From contig AP026544.2 in NCBI GenBank assembly GCA_026075535.2, positions 7,688,001-7,752,000 of the forward strand: 64,000 nucleotides of DNA. The letters run 5' to 3'. The stretch comes from Tricholoma matsutake. Lineage: Eukaryota > Basidiomycota > Agaricomycetes > Agaricales > Tricholomataceae. How positions within the stretch are numbered: the stretch's first letter is position 1; each line of letters begins with the position of its first letter. The notes below the pieces were generated by a model that made no database searches, had not been told where the DNA came from, and was given only the letters and a program-made list of their open reading frames with translations. Positions 36,960-47,690 of the stretch are shown in pieces. The translations under genes were made by a program, and so were the position numbers.

Positions 36960-38330
36960 ATGACCCCTACTGAGACCCACCAGTGCACAACAAGAAATTC
37001 CCAATGCGCCGGTACTATTCCAGGGATCTCTGCAAATCAGCGATCCACTCTTCCCGACCCTCGACCTGCCACTACTTTTGGAGTGTCTTCCAGACCCTCA
37101 AACATCTTCCAACAAATAGGCTCCGGAGCTCCCTCAATCAGTGCTAATCTCATGTCTGCCCATGCCCTCCAACCTTCCAGCAACCCAGAAGGTTTTCAAT
37201 CAAGAACTCCCCTTGAGTATGTAGGGGGCATCAACCAGCCTGAACCCTATGGGTTGGAAGATCGTGGTCTAGAGGACGGACCTCCCGGTGGACCCAATGA
37301 CCCTAGTGGTCCTGATGGCCCTGGGGGTGACCCCGATCCCAATGATCCTGACGATCAACCTCCTGCAGGGGGAAACCCTGATCCAGGGGATAGGTTCATA
37401 GATGTTCTTTACAACCTCTTGGAGAGTATCAGCACCCTCCGACAAAACAACACACCTAAGACCGAGAAAATCAAAGTTTGTGATCCCAACACTTTCAATG
37501 GCTCCAACCCAAAGAAACTTAGAGACTTCCTAGTCTCGTGTAATCTTCATTTCTGCGACCGTCCGCACATATTTTCCTCTGATGAGAAAAAGATCATATT
37601 TATCCTTTCTTATCTTAAGGGATCAGGTCTCAGTTGGTTTGAGCCTGGTCTGAATGACCCGACAGATTCCGCACACTGGATGTGGGACTATGAAGCTTTC
37701 CTTGCTGAGCTGGAAAGCAACTTTGGTCCGCACGACCCAGTCGGAGATGCGGAAAAAGCTCTCTCTGACTTAGCAATGAAGAAAGGTGGTCGCATCACGA
37801 AATATAACGTTGACTTCTGGGAATTAGCTTCTAGGGTCAACTGGAATGAAGCAGCCCTTCGTGACCGCTATTTCCACGGTCTTCCACTCTGACTTCACAT
37901 AGAAGTTCTTCGGGGTGGTAAACCCAACACCCTTGCAGAATTGCGCTTGAAAGCACAGGACTGCGATGATATCTATTGGATGCAGGAGGATGAATCCCAT
38001 TTCGAAACAAAGAATTCCAGTAACTCTAGTTGGAAGGACTCTTCCCCGCTGACAAACCAAGCCACTTCAAACTCCGCCCACGGTAACACCTCCAACCAGC
38101 AGTCTTCCGCGACAAAGAACACTTCCTGGGACAAGCCCAAGTTGTCCATCTCCGATAAGTTGGGGAAGAATGGCAAGCTTACTGGGGAGGAACGAGAACG
38201 TCACATGAGAGAACAACTTTGTCTCTACTGCGGTGAGGAAGGGCATGTAGCAGGAAACTGCCTGAAATCCAAAGCCACAAAAGCCCGTGCATCCACTGTC
38301 GTTCCCGAGACTATGGACTCGGAAAAATAG
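36960..38330 (+). pseudogene. gag: Gag of the chromovirus (one in-frame stop)
   Basis: The frame starts at ATG 36960 and ends at TAG 38328-38330. A Pro/Gly/Asp-rich region (about residues 100-145) is followed by the capsid-like retrotransposon gag domain (FNGSNPKKLRDFLVSCNLHF through LSDLAMKKGGRITKYN). A zinc knuckle, CLYCGEEGHVAGNC, lies near 38220-38265. A TGA at 37890-37892 interrupts the frame after HGLPL, where CGA (Arg) would give a continuous protein. Gag forms the virus-like particle and binds RNA. The pol frame lies at -1 relative to gag, and a run of five A comes directly before the gag stop. Confidence 0.88.
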
Positions 38331-41300
38331 TCTGCAACCCTCAGGATACAGCCATTGGGGCTGGGGGTTGCATTGACCTTACCCACTTGGCTGCCTACAT
38401 TTGTCTCAACGTGTCTGCTCTTTCCGACCCTGACTCCCTAACCATTCTTTTAACCTGTCCTGACTCTTCCGCCCCTTTCTGAACCCTTATCGACTCTGGC
38501 TCCTCCCACTGCTTCCTTGACTCCTCCTTCATGTTGAATAACCAACTCAGCATGGAATCCATTAACCCGATCAGTTTACGACTCTTTGATGGAACTTGCA
38601 ACTCCACCATAACTCAGATTGTCAAACTTCCGGTCACTTTCCCTGCTGGTGAAGTATTCAATTTGTCATTTTATGTAACCTCGCTCGACTCTTCCTGTTC
38701 CACCATACTTGGTCATAACTGGCTGAAGCAATACAATCCATTGATTGACTGGTCTTCAAGCCAACTCGCTTTCCGCTCTGCAGATCATAGAGGTCCAGCA
38801 CCCCTGATATCACCTTTGTCCCTGAATCTTCTGGTAGAAATCCTCAACTCTTCCACACTTTCCGAACCTCCCATTCCTCCTAAGTTTACACATCCCGACA
38901 TCTCCTTCATCAATGCTGCCACTTATGTGCGTGCTAGCAAACTTCCTGGGGCAGTAGCTTTTCAGATGACCTTCACTCCAGAAGGGTTATCCGCCTGCTC
39001 TGCCCAATCTGCTTACTCCTCTGACCTCTCCAATATTCCTCCCGAGTATCATGAATTCGCTGATGTCTTTAATAAGACTAAGGCAGATACCCTTCCTTTG
39101 CATCGGTCTTATGACCTCAAGATAGAGACAGAAGACAATACTCCTCTGCCTCCGGGCTGAATGTATTCTCTCTCCCCCTCTGAATTAGAAGCCTTACGAG
39201 TCTTTATTGACAAAAATGTCTGCTCAGGTTTCATCCACCCATCCAAGTCTCCGCATGGCACTCCGATTCTCTTTGTCAAGAAGAAGGATGGTAGTCTCCG
39301 ACTTTGTGTCGACTACTGAGGACTTAACCGTCTTACAAAGAAAGACCGCTACCCACTTCCTCTCATTTCTGACCTACTTGACTCTCCCTGCAAAGCCTGC
39401 TTGTTCACCAAAATAGACTTGTGGCATGCTTATCACCTAGTCCGCATCGCTGATGGTGATGAGTGGAAAACTACTTTCCGCACCCGCTACGGATCCTTCG
39501 AGTGGTTGGTGGTCCCCTTTGGGCTCACTAATGCACCTGCAGCTTTCCAGCGGTTTATGAACGACATCTTCAGTGACATGCTGGATGTTTGTGTCATTGT
39601 ATACCTCGATGACATCCTAATCTATTCCGATGACAAGTCCCAGCATGGGGCTCACGTCAAAGAAGTCCTCCGCTGTCTCCGGAAAAATGGACTTTATGCC
39701 TCTCCACAGAAATGTGAGTTCCACAAAGACACCGTCGAATATTTGGGTTTCATCCTTTCACCGGATGGACTGCAGATGTCTGAGGATAAAGTCAAAACTG
39801 TGCTTGACTGGCCCGAGCCTAGGAAAGTTAAGGATATTCAATCCTTCTTAGGCTTTTGCAACTTTTACTGCTGCTTCATTAATGGCTATTCAGACATTGT
39901 TGTCCCACTCACCTGCTTAACGTGGAAATCCACACCCTGGGACTTCAACAAGAAGTGCCGCGATGCTTTTGAAAAGCTCAAACAAGAATTCACACATGCC
40001 CCCATCTTAACACAATGGGTACCTGACTCACAGATGGTACTCGAAACTGACACTTCTGACTACGCCCTAGTGGCTATCCTTTCAGTTTACACTGCGGATG
40101 GAGAAATCCATCCGGTCGCCTTTCATTCCCACTCCTTCAATCCCGCTGAACTAAATTACGACACCCATGATAAGGAACTCTTGGCCATTTTTGAGGCCTT
40201 CAAACACTGGCAGCAGTATTTCGAGGGTTCCGCAAACCCGGTTGATGTGGTCACCGACCACAAAAATCTTGAGTACTTCAGCACTACCAAGTTGCTCACC
40301 TGCCACCAGGCCCATTGGTCTGAGTACCTTTCCCAATTCAATCTCATCATCCGCTTCCGCCCCGGAAAACTAGGGGCCAAGCCAGATGCACTCACTAGAC
40401 GTTGGGACGTCTACCACAAAGGGGGAAATAGCAACTTCACCTCCGTAAACCCAACCAACTTCCGACCTGTATTCACACAGGAACAGCTCACCTCTTCCCT
40501 CCATGCCACCTATTTCGCCACACCCATTCTTCGACAAGCAGTAATCATGGATGTTGAGAAACTCCACCATGACATCCACACCTCCCTACCCCTTGACCCT
40601 TTATCATCCACACATCTTCCAACACCTGTCGACCTCAACTGGACCATAGACGAGGCAGGTCTTCTCTGCCACTTCGACCGGATTTATGTTCTGGACGTCG
40701 CAGATCTTCGCCTCAAGGTCCTTCAGTACAAACACGATCACATCCTCTCTGGCCACTTCAGACAAAACAAAACCCAGCAGCTTGTCCGCTGGGAATATGT
40801 TTGCCCAAACCTCCGCACCTTTGTGCAGGAATTCTGCAAAACCTGTACCACTTGCAAACGATCCAAGTCACCTCGACACAAGCCCTACGGGTTTCTAAAG
40901 CAACTTCCAGTTCCAGAACAACCTTGGAACTCCATCTCCATGGACTTCATTGAACAACTACCCGACTCTGATGGTCACACCGCTATCCTGGTCATCGTTG
41001 ACCATCTCACCAAGCAAGGCATCTTCATCCCAACTGTCAATGAGATCACAGCCCAAGAACTAGCCAACCTGTTCATCCTCCATGTCTTCTCCAAGCATGG
41101 TGTTCCATCGCATGTCACTTGCGACCAGGGATCTGAGTTTGTCTCCCATTTTTTCCGCTCCCTCGGAAAAGCACTTGACATGCAGATCCACTTCACTTCC
41201 GGTTATCACCCACAAGGTGATGGTCAGACAGAACGACTTAATCAGACCTTGGAGCAGTACCTCCAGATCTTCTGCAACTATCAGCAGGACGACTGGTCTC

Positions 41301-42016
41301 ACCTCTTACCCTTGGGCAAATTTGCCTACAACAATGCTCCTTCCGCCTCTACAGGCGTATCCCCTTTCTTTGCCAACAAAGGCTATCACCTGAACATTTC
41401 CGTCTTTCCAGAATGTGACTTAGCTTCACAGTGCACCCACGAGTTCATCGTCAACTTAGACGACCTTCATCAGGAGCTTTGGAAACAACTTGCGGCCGCT
41501 CAAGAGTGTTATCAAGGTCCTGCAGACAAACATTGGGCACCCGCACCTGACTTCAACATTGGTGATTCTGTCTACATCACTGCGGAAAATATCCACACCA
41601 CACGTCCTTCCAAGAAACTTTCCGAAAAGCACCATGGCCCCTTTGAAATCATCGCCCACCCGGGCACTCACTCAGTCACCCTGCGGCTCCCGGATCACAT
41701 GCGGGCCATTCACCCTGTTTTCCATGTCTCTCAACTAGAGAAACACTCCCTGAACACAATTCCAAATCGAGTACAACCTCCACCTCCTCCGATCACCATC
41801 GATGACGAGCTCGAATATGAGATCGCCAAAGTCCTCGACTCCAAAGTCGACAACCGACGTCGCTGCAAGATTCTCTACCTCGTCCGATGGGAAGGTTACC
41901 AGGGAACCGACGAAGAGACTTCCTGGCTACCTGTTACGGAACTTGACTACACCCAAGAACTCCTTGCGGATTTTCACACCCGCTACCTGCAGAAACCCAG
42001 ACTGTTACCCGCTTAA
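38331..42016 (+). pseudogene. pol: Pol: protease, RT, RNase H, integrase, chromodomain (three stops)
   Basis: One frame is interrupted by TGA at 38480, 39158 and 39317, each where Arg is expected. The protease has TLIDSGSSHCFLD. Reverse transcriptase shows [29 protein letters not shown] and an intact YLDDILIY. RNase H has ETDTSDYALVAIL and HDKELLAIFEAF. Integrase has an HHCC zinc finger ending CKTCTTCKRSK, and catalytic D, D, E within SMDFIEQLP, VTCDQGSEF and HPQGDGQTERLNQ. The C-terminus is a chromodomain (EYEIAKVLDSKV, YLVRWEGYQGTDEETSWLP), which in chromoviruses steers integration to marked chromatin. From 39401 to the stop at 42016 the frame is open for 871 codons. Confidence 0.93.
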
Positions 42017-42233
42017 AGACTATTCACGTTACTTATTCACTCAGTCCAAACTCAGAACAAATTTTATTGAAAAAAGATTTTTTTTGGACCCGACTGGGTC
42101 CCTACACTACCACCGCTTCTCCCTCTCCATCTTCATCTCCCTCTCCCCCAACTTCACCTGCATCTCCGCCCTCATCCTTTTCTTCACCCTCCTCACCCTC
42201 TTCTTCATCCTCACTCTCCTCCTCATCATCAGC

Positions 42234-43096
42234 TCATCTTTTCTCCAGATATCTCTGGAAGGCCTCCCAGTCATCTCCAGATTTTCGGATCCCGCGTCTT
42301 TCCCGCCAGGACTCTCGCACTGCCTGCTCCACCTCTTTGTCACCCTCGTTGCTCTCCTCCCCGGCACTTTCTTCCTCCACCCACTCTGGGTCCAAAGCAT
42401 CCCGAATCTCCCCCATCGACTCCCACACTGCAGTAGCCACCTCAGCAAACCCCTTCCCTATTAACTTCATCATTTGTTGCATTAATTCCGGGTTTTCCCC
42501 GGTCGCCCCGGTTGTTCCCGCTGGTTTTGCCGCAGGGGCTTCCTGCCCCTCCCACACTACCTCCTTGCACTTATGTTTGATGTGCATGCAGTTGTCGCAC
42601 ACCCATCCCTTCGCACCCATCTTGAAACAAGCGATCTTTTGATATTTGCATCTAGGCCACTTGTCAGTAAAAAGAGACTGAAAAGGGAAACAAGTATGCA
42701 CCTTTTGCAAGGCAACGCGGCCTGCACCTGCACCGGACCCTCCGACCCCTCCGACCCCACTCGTGCCTTTGACTTGGCGACTTTCTTTTTCTTTGTGGAC
42801 TTGCTCCCCTTGGCCTCATCCTCCAAACCTGCAGCCGCAGCCGCCTGTTTCTTCTCCACTCATCTTGCAGCCGATACCTCTTTTTTCCGTGCCTCTGCCT
42901 GGTGCACCTCCTCAGCCTTTGCAGCCTCCTCTGCTGCCTTCTGCACCTCCTGTGCCTGGTGCTCCTCCTCCCTCGCCACTTCCTCCAGCTCCTTCATCTC
43001 CCATTCCATCTGCTCCTTCATTGCCCACTCCCTCTGTTCATGTTGGGCCCTCATCGCAGCCAATTTGATCTGTGTGGATACTGCTGGAGGGGACAT
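42234..43096 (-). pseudogene. Antisense ORF between pol and 3' LTR
   Basis: On the strand opposite to gag-pol, an ATG at 43096 opens a frame reading MSPPAVSTQIKLAAMRAQHE. A strongly charged coiled coil follows (EQMEWEMKELEEVAREEEH and onward). A TGA at 42862-42860 sits where an Arg codon would continue it. Then come a Lys-rich stretch and a Cys cluster (CKYQKIACF, CDNCMHIKHKC) with an acidic C-terminus ending YLEKR near 42234. An intron probably lies around 42700. The Cys pattern resembles small zinc-cluster proteins seen in mushroom genomes. Its function is unknown; it could be a DNA-binding accessory protein or a captured host gene. The length of open coding argues against chance. Confidence 0.5.
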
Positions 43097-43234
43097 AATT
43101 GATAGTTGATGGGAGAAGGAAAGAACGTGAAAATTTTTTTCAACCAATTACCGCATTTGGAAAATTCAACCAACTTCCTCATTCGGACTCAAACCCTCAC
43201 GTGCCTCGTAGGCTCGGCACCAAGGGGGAAATAC

Positions 43235-43940
43235 TGTCAAGAACTGTTCCTTGCCCGATCGGAACCCGCATCCATCTGACCCTTTCCCACACATCAAACA
43301 TGACTTTTGCCTACGCCTCCCAATTTTGTTCCCGGCCGCCTTGCACTGCCCACACTGCTGTGCACCAGGCCGCCTTGTACAGCATCCATGGCTGCCTTCC
43401 CAAGGCTGCTGTCTCTATTGCAAATTTGACTATGGATTCCTGTGCGGCTCCCACTAGATAATTTATCTATGCAGTCGAGACACTGCCGCAGTCTTCGTTC
43501 CTGTTCCACATTATTCTGGACTACAGTATTTAAGCTTAGTTAGTTTCGCCTTGTATTCCTCAGTTCGTATATCGATATAGACTCAACTTTGACTTGTCAA
43601 TCTAAACCTCCTTCTACTCCTACTTCTGTTCCCTAAGAGTCTGAACTCCTTTCAACTCAACCTCTAGTCTCCCTCTGAAGTTCTAGTCCTATCTGAACTT
43701 AACCTACGTCTCCCCATACTCCTCCTTGCATTTACCCACACTTTTCCGTTCCTACCTCCAAACCTCCAACTTGAAATTAGGACACCAGATGAGGTGAAGG
43801 GCGCAGCTTCTTACAAGCTAAAGCCAAGTCCTTTCCATTTCCCCTCCTGCAAAATCTGCAATGACCTGACAACCTTCCGTAAATAACACCTGCAGTGTCC
43901 GATCAGATTCCGACGAACCTTCCAGGATCAGTTCTTAACA
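43235..43940 (+). repeat. 3' LTR (706 bp)
   Basis: Same length and ends as the 5' LTR. It is preceded by the polypurine tract and followed directly by the target duplication TGCAG. Confidence 0.95.
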
Positions 43941-43945
43941 TGCAG

Positions 43946-44547
43946 GCCGAGAGGCTGCACTGGCATACAAAGTACCCTGGGGCCTCTCTGGGTGAGGAGA
44001 GGGTTCATGAGTATGAGCTGCTCGTGCAGGTGCTCATTCTCATCCTCCAGGTTCCAGATGGTCTCCTGGAGGGCAGCAATATCCTTTTTGTATTCATTAT
44101 AAACATGATCGGCTCTGGCAAGAGCACCAGAGTTAATACCCAAATCTCGATGATCTCTCACATCAAAATATTCATCATTGTGGTCATACATGTGGGTGTA
44201 CATGTGTAAAGCGTAGCTCTTGCAAGTGTCGCAAGTGCCTCAGTGAAGGACGATGCCTTCACCATCAATCCTCCAATTTCCGGCAGTGAAAGAGCTGGTG
44301 CCCACACCAGCTCACCGGTTTTGTTCTTCTCTAGCAGAACGTCTGCTAGAGCTGATTGCTTCTTCAATCTCGCCAGGGCTTGGCAAGTGATGGTGTTGGA
44401 TGTTGCTGCTCAAGCCAGTGGGCTTGAGCTCTCTCTCCTTCCCCCTTTGAGACTGGCCACTGGGGCCCGTCTCCCGTGCACGGCTAGGTTTGTTGATGTG
44501 ATCACACCCCATGGGGTCGTCTTTGTCTGGAGGGAAACTCGCCATGG
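43946..44547 (-). pseudogene. Extra ORF of minus-strand gypsy, proximal part
   Basis: It starts at ATG 44547 (MASFPPDKDDPMGCDHINK) and is polar and charged. After a frameshift near 44340 it continues as LADVLLEKNKTGELVW. After another it reads as a coiled coil (ARADHVYNEYKKDIAALQE, NLEDENEHLHEQL). It is cut at 43945 by the chromovirus insertion and resumes at 36214. It lies directly downstream of the chromodomain ORF on the same strand, so it sits where an env gene would be in a retrovirus. No homology to envelope proteins is visible. Confidence 0.5.
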
Positions 44548-44657
44548 TAAGTGTACCAAGCGATGAAGAAAAAAAAATTGAATCTCTGCACGATGTAAAG
44601 TTGCAGAGTGTGAAATTCGTCGGGAAGCCGCAACGTGACTTGGAAATTTCCAAGTCG

Positions 44658-45329
44658 TTATGTCCATTGACGCGCAGGAGTTCCTGTGCATTTGGGCAAC
44701 TCTTGCCAGTCTCTGGCACCCATTAGTGCCAGATAAGCGTCTAGCACTGCAAGATCATTGCAGTTCGATAAAGGTTCCCAAGTGGTGTCTCCCAGACTCC
44801 ACTTAACTTCAAACTGGACAGTATGGCCACACCACTTGTGTGCCGTGATCTCTTCGACATACCATTTGGTGTCATCTGGGGCACCGAAGTCATATGCGTC
44901 AGGATAATGCCTGTTGGGAAACAATGCATCGTTGTTAGGATGGTGAGGCCTTAGTAGGCTCACATGGAAACACTGGTGAATATGCCAGTGTTTCAGTTCT
45001 GTAGGAAGATCCAACACATAGTTGGATGTCTCGGGGAAGGCTTGTAGGACCTTGTACGGTCCTACAAATTTAGGCAATAGTTTACTAGCATGCCCTTTTG
45101 GCAGCACCAGGTTTTTTGTGGACAAGTAGACAAAATCTCCTTGTTTGATGTCAGGCTCTTTGCCCGATGTTTATTAGCATAGTGTCACTGAAACACTCTT
45201 TCAGCGATGATGCTATCATGGGCCACTGCTATGTTTCACAGGGCATTCATTGCAAACGTATGCACTCCGGGAGGAACATGTTCTGTAGAAGGAAGTTCTT
45301 GCATCATACGAGGCAAGAATCCATAGTTA
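44658..45329 (-). pseudogene. pol: Integrase C-terminus with chromodomain (minus-strand gypsy)
   Basis: The frame reads GFLPRMMQELPSTEHVPPGV near 45320, then LVLPKGHASKLLPKFVGPYK and HQCFHVSLLRPHHP. It ends in a chromodomain (WYVEEITAHKWCGHTVQFEV, WEPLSNCNDLAVLDAYLALM). Stop codons and a frameshift occur in the 45130-45260 part. The catalytic core that should lie upstream is missing: at 45330 the frame runs into a foldback element. Confidence 0.85.
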
Positions 45330-45769
45330 GTGTTTGAAGGTCCAGTCCATGGTTATGTAACAGTCTTTTGGAATTTTGAGATATAATCTGCTTGTTAAAG
45401 CCTTACAACTTATCCTCGCATTTCAGGACTTTTTGTACACAATGTCAATATAGGACCAAAAATGTTTTGTCATTATGCCTCAGTGGTTTTTACAGAATGA
45501 AACATATTAAACACAAAACAACTTTTCCAGTTCATACATATTTCTCAAAACCTCAGAAAATGTATAGACTGGAAAAATTGTTTTATGTTTAATATGTTTA
45601 ATTCTGTAAAAACCCCTGAGGCATAATGACAAAACCTTTTCAATCATATATTGACATTGTGTACAAAAAGTCCTGAGATGCCAGGATAAGTTGTAAGGCT
45701 TTAACAAGCAGATTACATCTTAAAATTCCAAAAGACTGTTACATAACCATGGACTGGACCTTCAAACAC
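45330..45769. mobile_element. Foldback element, full-length palindrome, copy 1
   Basis: A 440-bp sequence whose left half is the reverse complement of its right half. The ends are GTGTTTGAAGGTCCAGTCC and its complement, flanked by TA. A second copy is at 57943-58370. It has no coding capacity. The TA target site suggests a Tc1/mariner-mobilised foldback MITE. Confidence 0.85.
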
Positions 45770-45920
45770 TAACTATGGATTCTTGCCTCGTATGATGCAA
45801 GAACTTCCTTCTACAGAATGTGTTCCTCCCGGAGTGCATACATTTGCAATGAATGCCCTGTGAAACATAGCAGTGGCCCATGATAGCATCATCGCTGAAA
45901 GAGTGTTTCAGTGACACTAT
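45770..45920. repeat. Inverted duplicate of adjacent integrase sequence
   Basis: These 151 bp are the reverse complement of 45179-45329, which is integrase coding sequence. The total palindrome (45179-45920) is centred exactly on the foldback element, so host sequence was copied in inverted form onto its other side. Confidence 0.9.
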
Positions 45921-46392
45921 ATGAGGCTGGGGGTGGGTAGCTTGTCGTTGTTGTCATTCCACCTGTGATCCACCCCACGAGCAGTTGCTCGTGAGGCTGG
46001 GGGCAGGTGGTGCATTGTTGTCATCTCCTTTCCCTGCATCTGGGCATCGTTCCACCCATGTTCCACCCCACGAGCAGTTGCTTGTGAGGCTGGGGGTGGG
46101 TGGCTTGTCATCATTCGTTGCCATCGTCCCCCATTTGGGTTTCTGTATTTTTTTTTTTTTGGGGGGGGGGGGGGGTTTGGGCATGTCAGTGCGACGTGGC
46201 ATGATTACAGAGGTTGGTGGGTGCTTACTAGGCAGGTCTCCCCCTTCTGGGGTCTCCTGGCATCCCTGGGCACCCTCCTAGCCCGTGTTGACAGCCTCAC
46301 ATCCCGTTTGAATGGGGAGGAGGGGATTGGGTGGGCGTGGGTGTGGGTTGCACGTTTTTCATCGTGGCAGGTTGTGCCCAGTAGCATACAAC

Positions 46393-46454
46393 CTAAAAAG
46401 CAATAAAATACAATTAGCTGATTGATAAAAAAAAAAGCAAAAAAAAACACTTAC
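46393..46454 (-). other. Intron-like segment after a hairpin
   Basis: On the minus strand it has donor GTAAGTG, a pyrimidine-rich stretch, a CTAAT branch-like site, and acceptor TTTTTAG followed by GTTG. It is 62 bp. It follows the 17-bp-arm hairpin at 46457-46491. The same arrangement recurs at 58.5-58.9 and 61.2-61.4 kb. Confidence 0.5.
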
Positions 46455-46745
46455 TAGGGGCCCAAACAACGATTATCGTCATTTGGGCCCCTTGTGTCAG
46501 CTCGGCTCATTGGGTCCTGTTGCATCGGCTCAGCTAGTTTGCTGTTTGTTGCTGATGGTGCAAGAGGCATCAGAGGCGGGGGCTGACTGGGCGGCGGTGG
46601 TGGTAGAGGGAGGTGGGAGGCAGTGGCATCGAGAGTGATGGTGGTGATCAACATCAACAATGATTGTTGACATGTCTTGAACTTGCACGTGAGTCACGTG
46701 ATTTCAATATGGTTAGATAATGCAATTGTTTGCACTTACTGATAA

Positions 46746-46832
46746 TGGCTCTGTGGTGTAGTGGTTAACTGCACTATTTATGGTTGGTGACAAGGCTTGG
46801 GGGTTCAATTCCACTTTAATACATCATTTTTC
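46746..46832 (+). ncRNA. tRNA-like pol III promoter unit
   Basis: It has an A-box-like sequence (TGGTGTAGTGGTTAA) and, about 45 bp later, a B box (GGTTCAATTCC). A T-run follows at about 46826-46830. No full cloverleaf forms. It points outward, to the right end of its element about 290 bp away. Confidence 0.5.
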
Positions 46833-47120
46833 TGTAGTCAAGTAAGCCTCTGTTGTGCATCCATAGACTCGACTTGGACATGTCCGAGTCTGTCCAAGTC
46901 CGAGTAAATTGATGTTGCTTGGACAAAGTCCGTGTGCACTCCGAGTAAAAGTTCAAAAATAGCTCGGACTCCACAAAAGTCTGTGCGGACTCTCTAGGAG
47001 TCCAAGCAATATACAGGACATTTGAGCCAAATGAGTGGGTCCAGTCCAAGCTAGTCCATGTGGAGTCCACCAAATTCCACGTGGACTGGCTCGGAATATG
47101 TGGGGCACAGTAAAGACCTC

Positions 47121-47690
47121 CCTTGTTGCATAACCAGGCTTTCATATACCCCTTGAACCATCAAAAAGGCGGTTTTCCAGATGTCATCTGGTTCCACTTG
47201 GACTTGCTCATAAGCATCCGAGAGATCTATCTTCGAGCAATATGTAGCTTGAGCAACATCAAGACGAATCATGTCTTGATCAGGAAATGGTGTAACATCT
47301 TTCACCGTATTCGCATTCCTCTTCATGGCATTAATCACAGTGTGAAGTGCTCCTGATTTCTTTGGCACCACTAGCATTGGAGCAGCTTGCTCCGCTCGAG
47401 CAGGGCGCCACCACCCTGCTTTGCAGTATTTCGCCACCTTCTCAGAGAGGGGATTCCTAATGAGTCTGGACACTTTGGAAGATAGTAATTGTACTTCTTC
47501 TTTTTGTCCACTAGTGGGATGTGATGGTTTATCTCCCTAAGGGGAGGTAGTTTGTCAGGTACTCCACTGAGGATATCCTGACAAGAATGTTTCCACTCTT
47601 CTCGAAGACGTGGAAGGTCTTTCTTGGAAAGAGGACCTTTTGAGTAGGCCTTGGATGCCAAGTCTTCGCATATTGTGAAGAGAACGTTGT
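47121..47690 (-). pseudogene. pol: Reverse transcriptase N-terminal fragment (minus-strand gypsy)
   Basis: Minus-strand frames read INHHIPLVDKKKKYNYYLPK, then after a frameshift AAPMLVVPKKSGALHTVINA and YCSKIDLSDAYEQVQVEPDD. These are the start of a gypsy RT domain. The sequence stops at VMQQG, where a TIR element inserted, before the YxDD motif. The RT catalytic part, RNase H and integrase core are absent from the window. Confidence 0.8.

Larger units (their letters stand above)
36215..43940 (+). mobile_element. Complete Ty3/gypsy chromovirus
   Basis: A 7726-bp element with 706-bp LTRs at both ends and target duplication TGCAG (36210-36214 and 43941-43945). Gag and pol are in the usual order, pol ends in a chromodomain, and a polypurine tract (AAGGGGGAAA) sits just before the 3' LTR. 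An antisense ORF occupies the 1.2 kb between pol and the 3' LTR. No TGG-type primer-binding site follows the 5' LTR, so priming may be unusual. Four TGA stops interrupt otherwise open frames, so this copy is defective but young. Confidence 0.95.
45921..47120. mobile_element. TIR/hairpin-intron element, 5'-truncated copy
   Basis: The right end (…GTAAAGACCTC at 47120) is the complement of GAGGTCTTTAC, the start of the complete element at 60580, and the following GC-rich TIR bases also resemble it. Inside are a subterminal array of GTCCGAGT/GACTCC-type repeats (46860-47110), a tRNA-like promoter (46746), a GGCCCAAA hairpin (46457-46491) next to an intron-like segment (46454-46393, minus), a T12/G17 homopolymer pair (about 46148-46176), and GAGCAGTTGCTC palindromes. 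The left end is lost at the junction 45920/45921. Confidence 0.65.
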
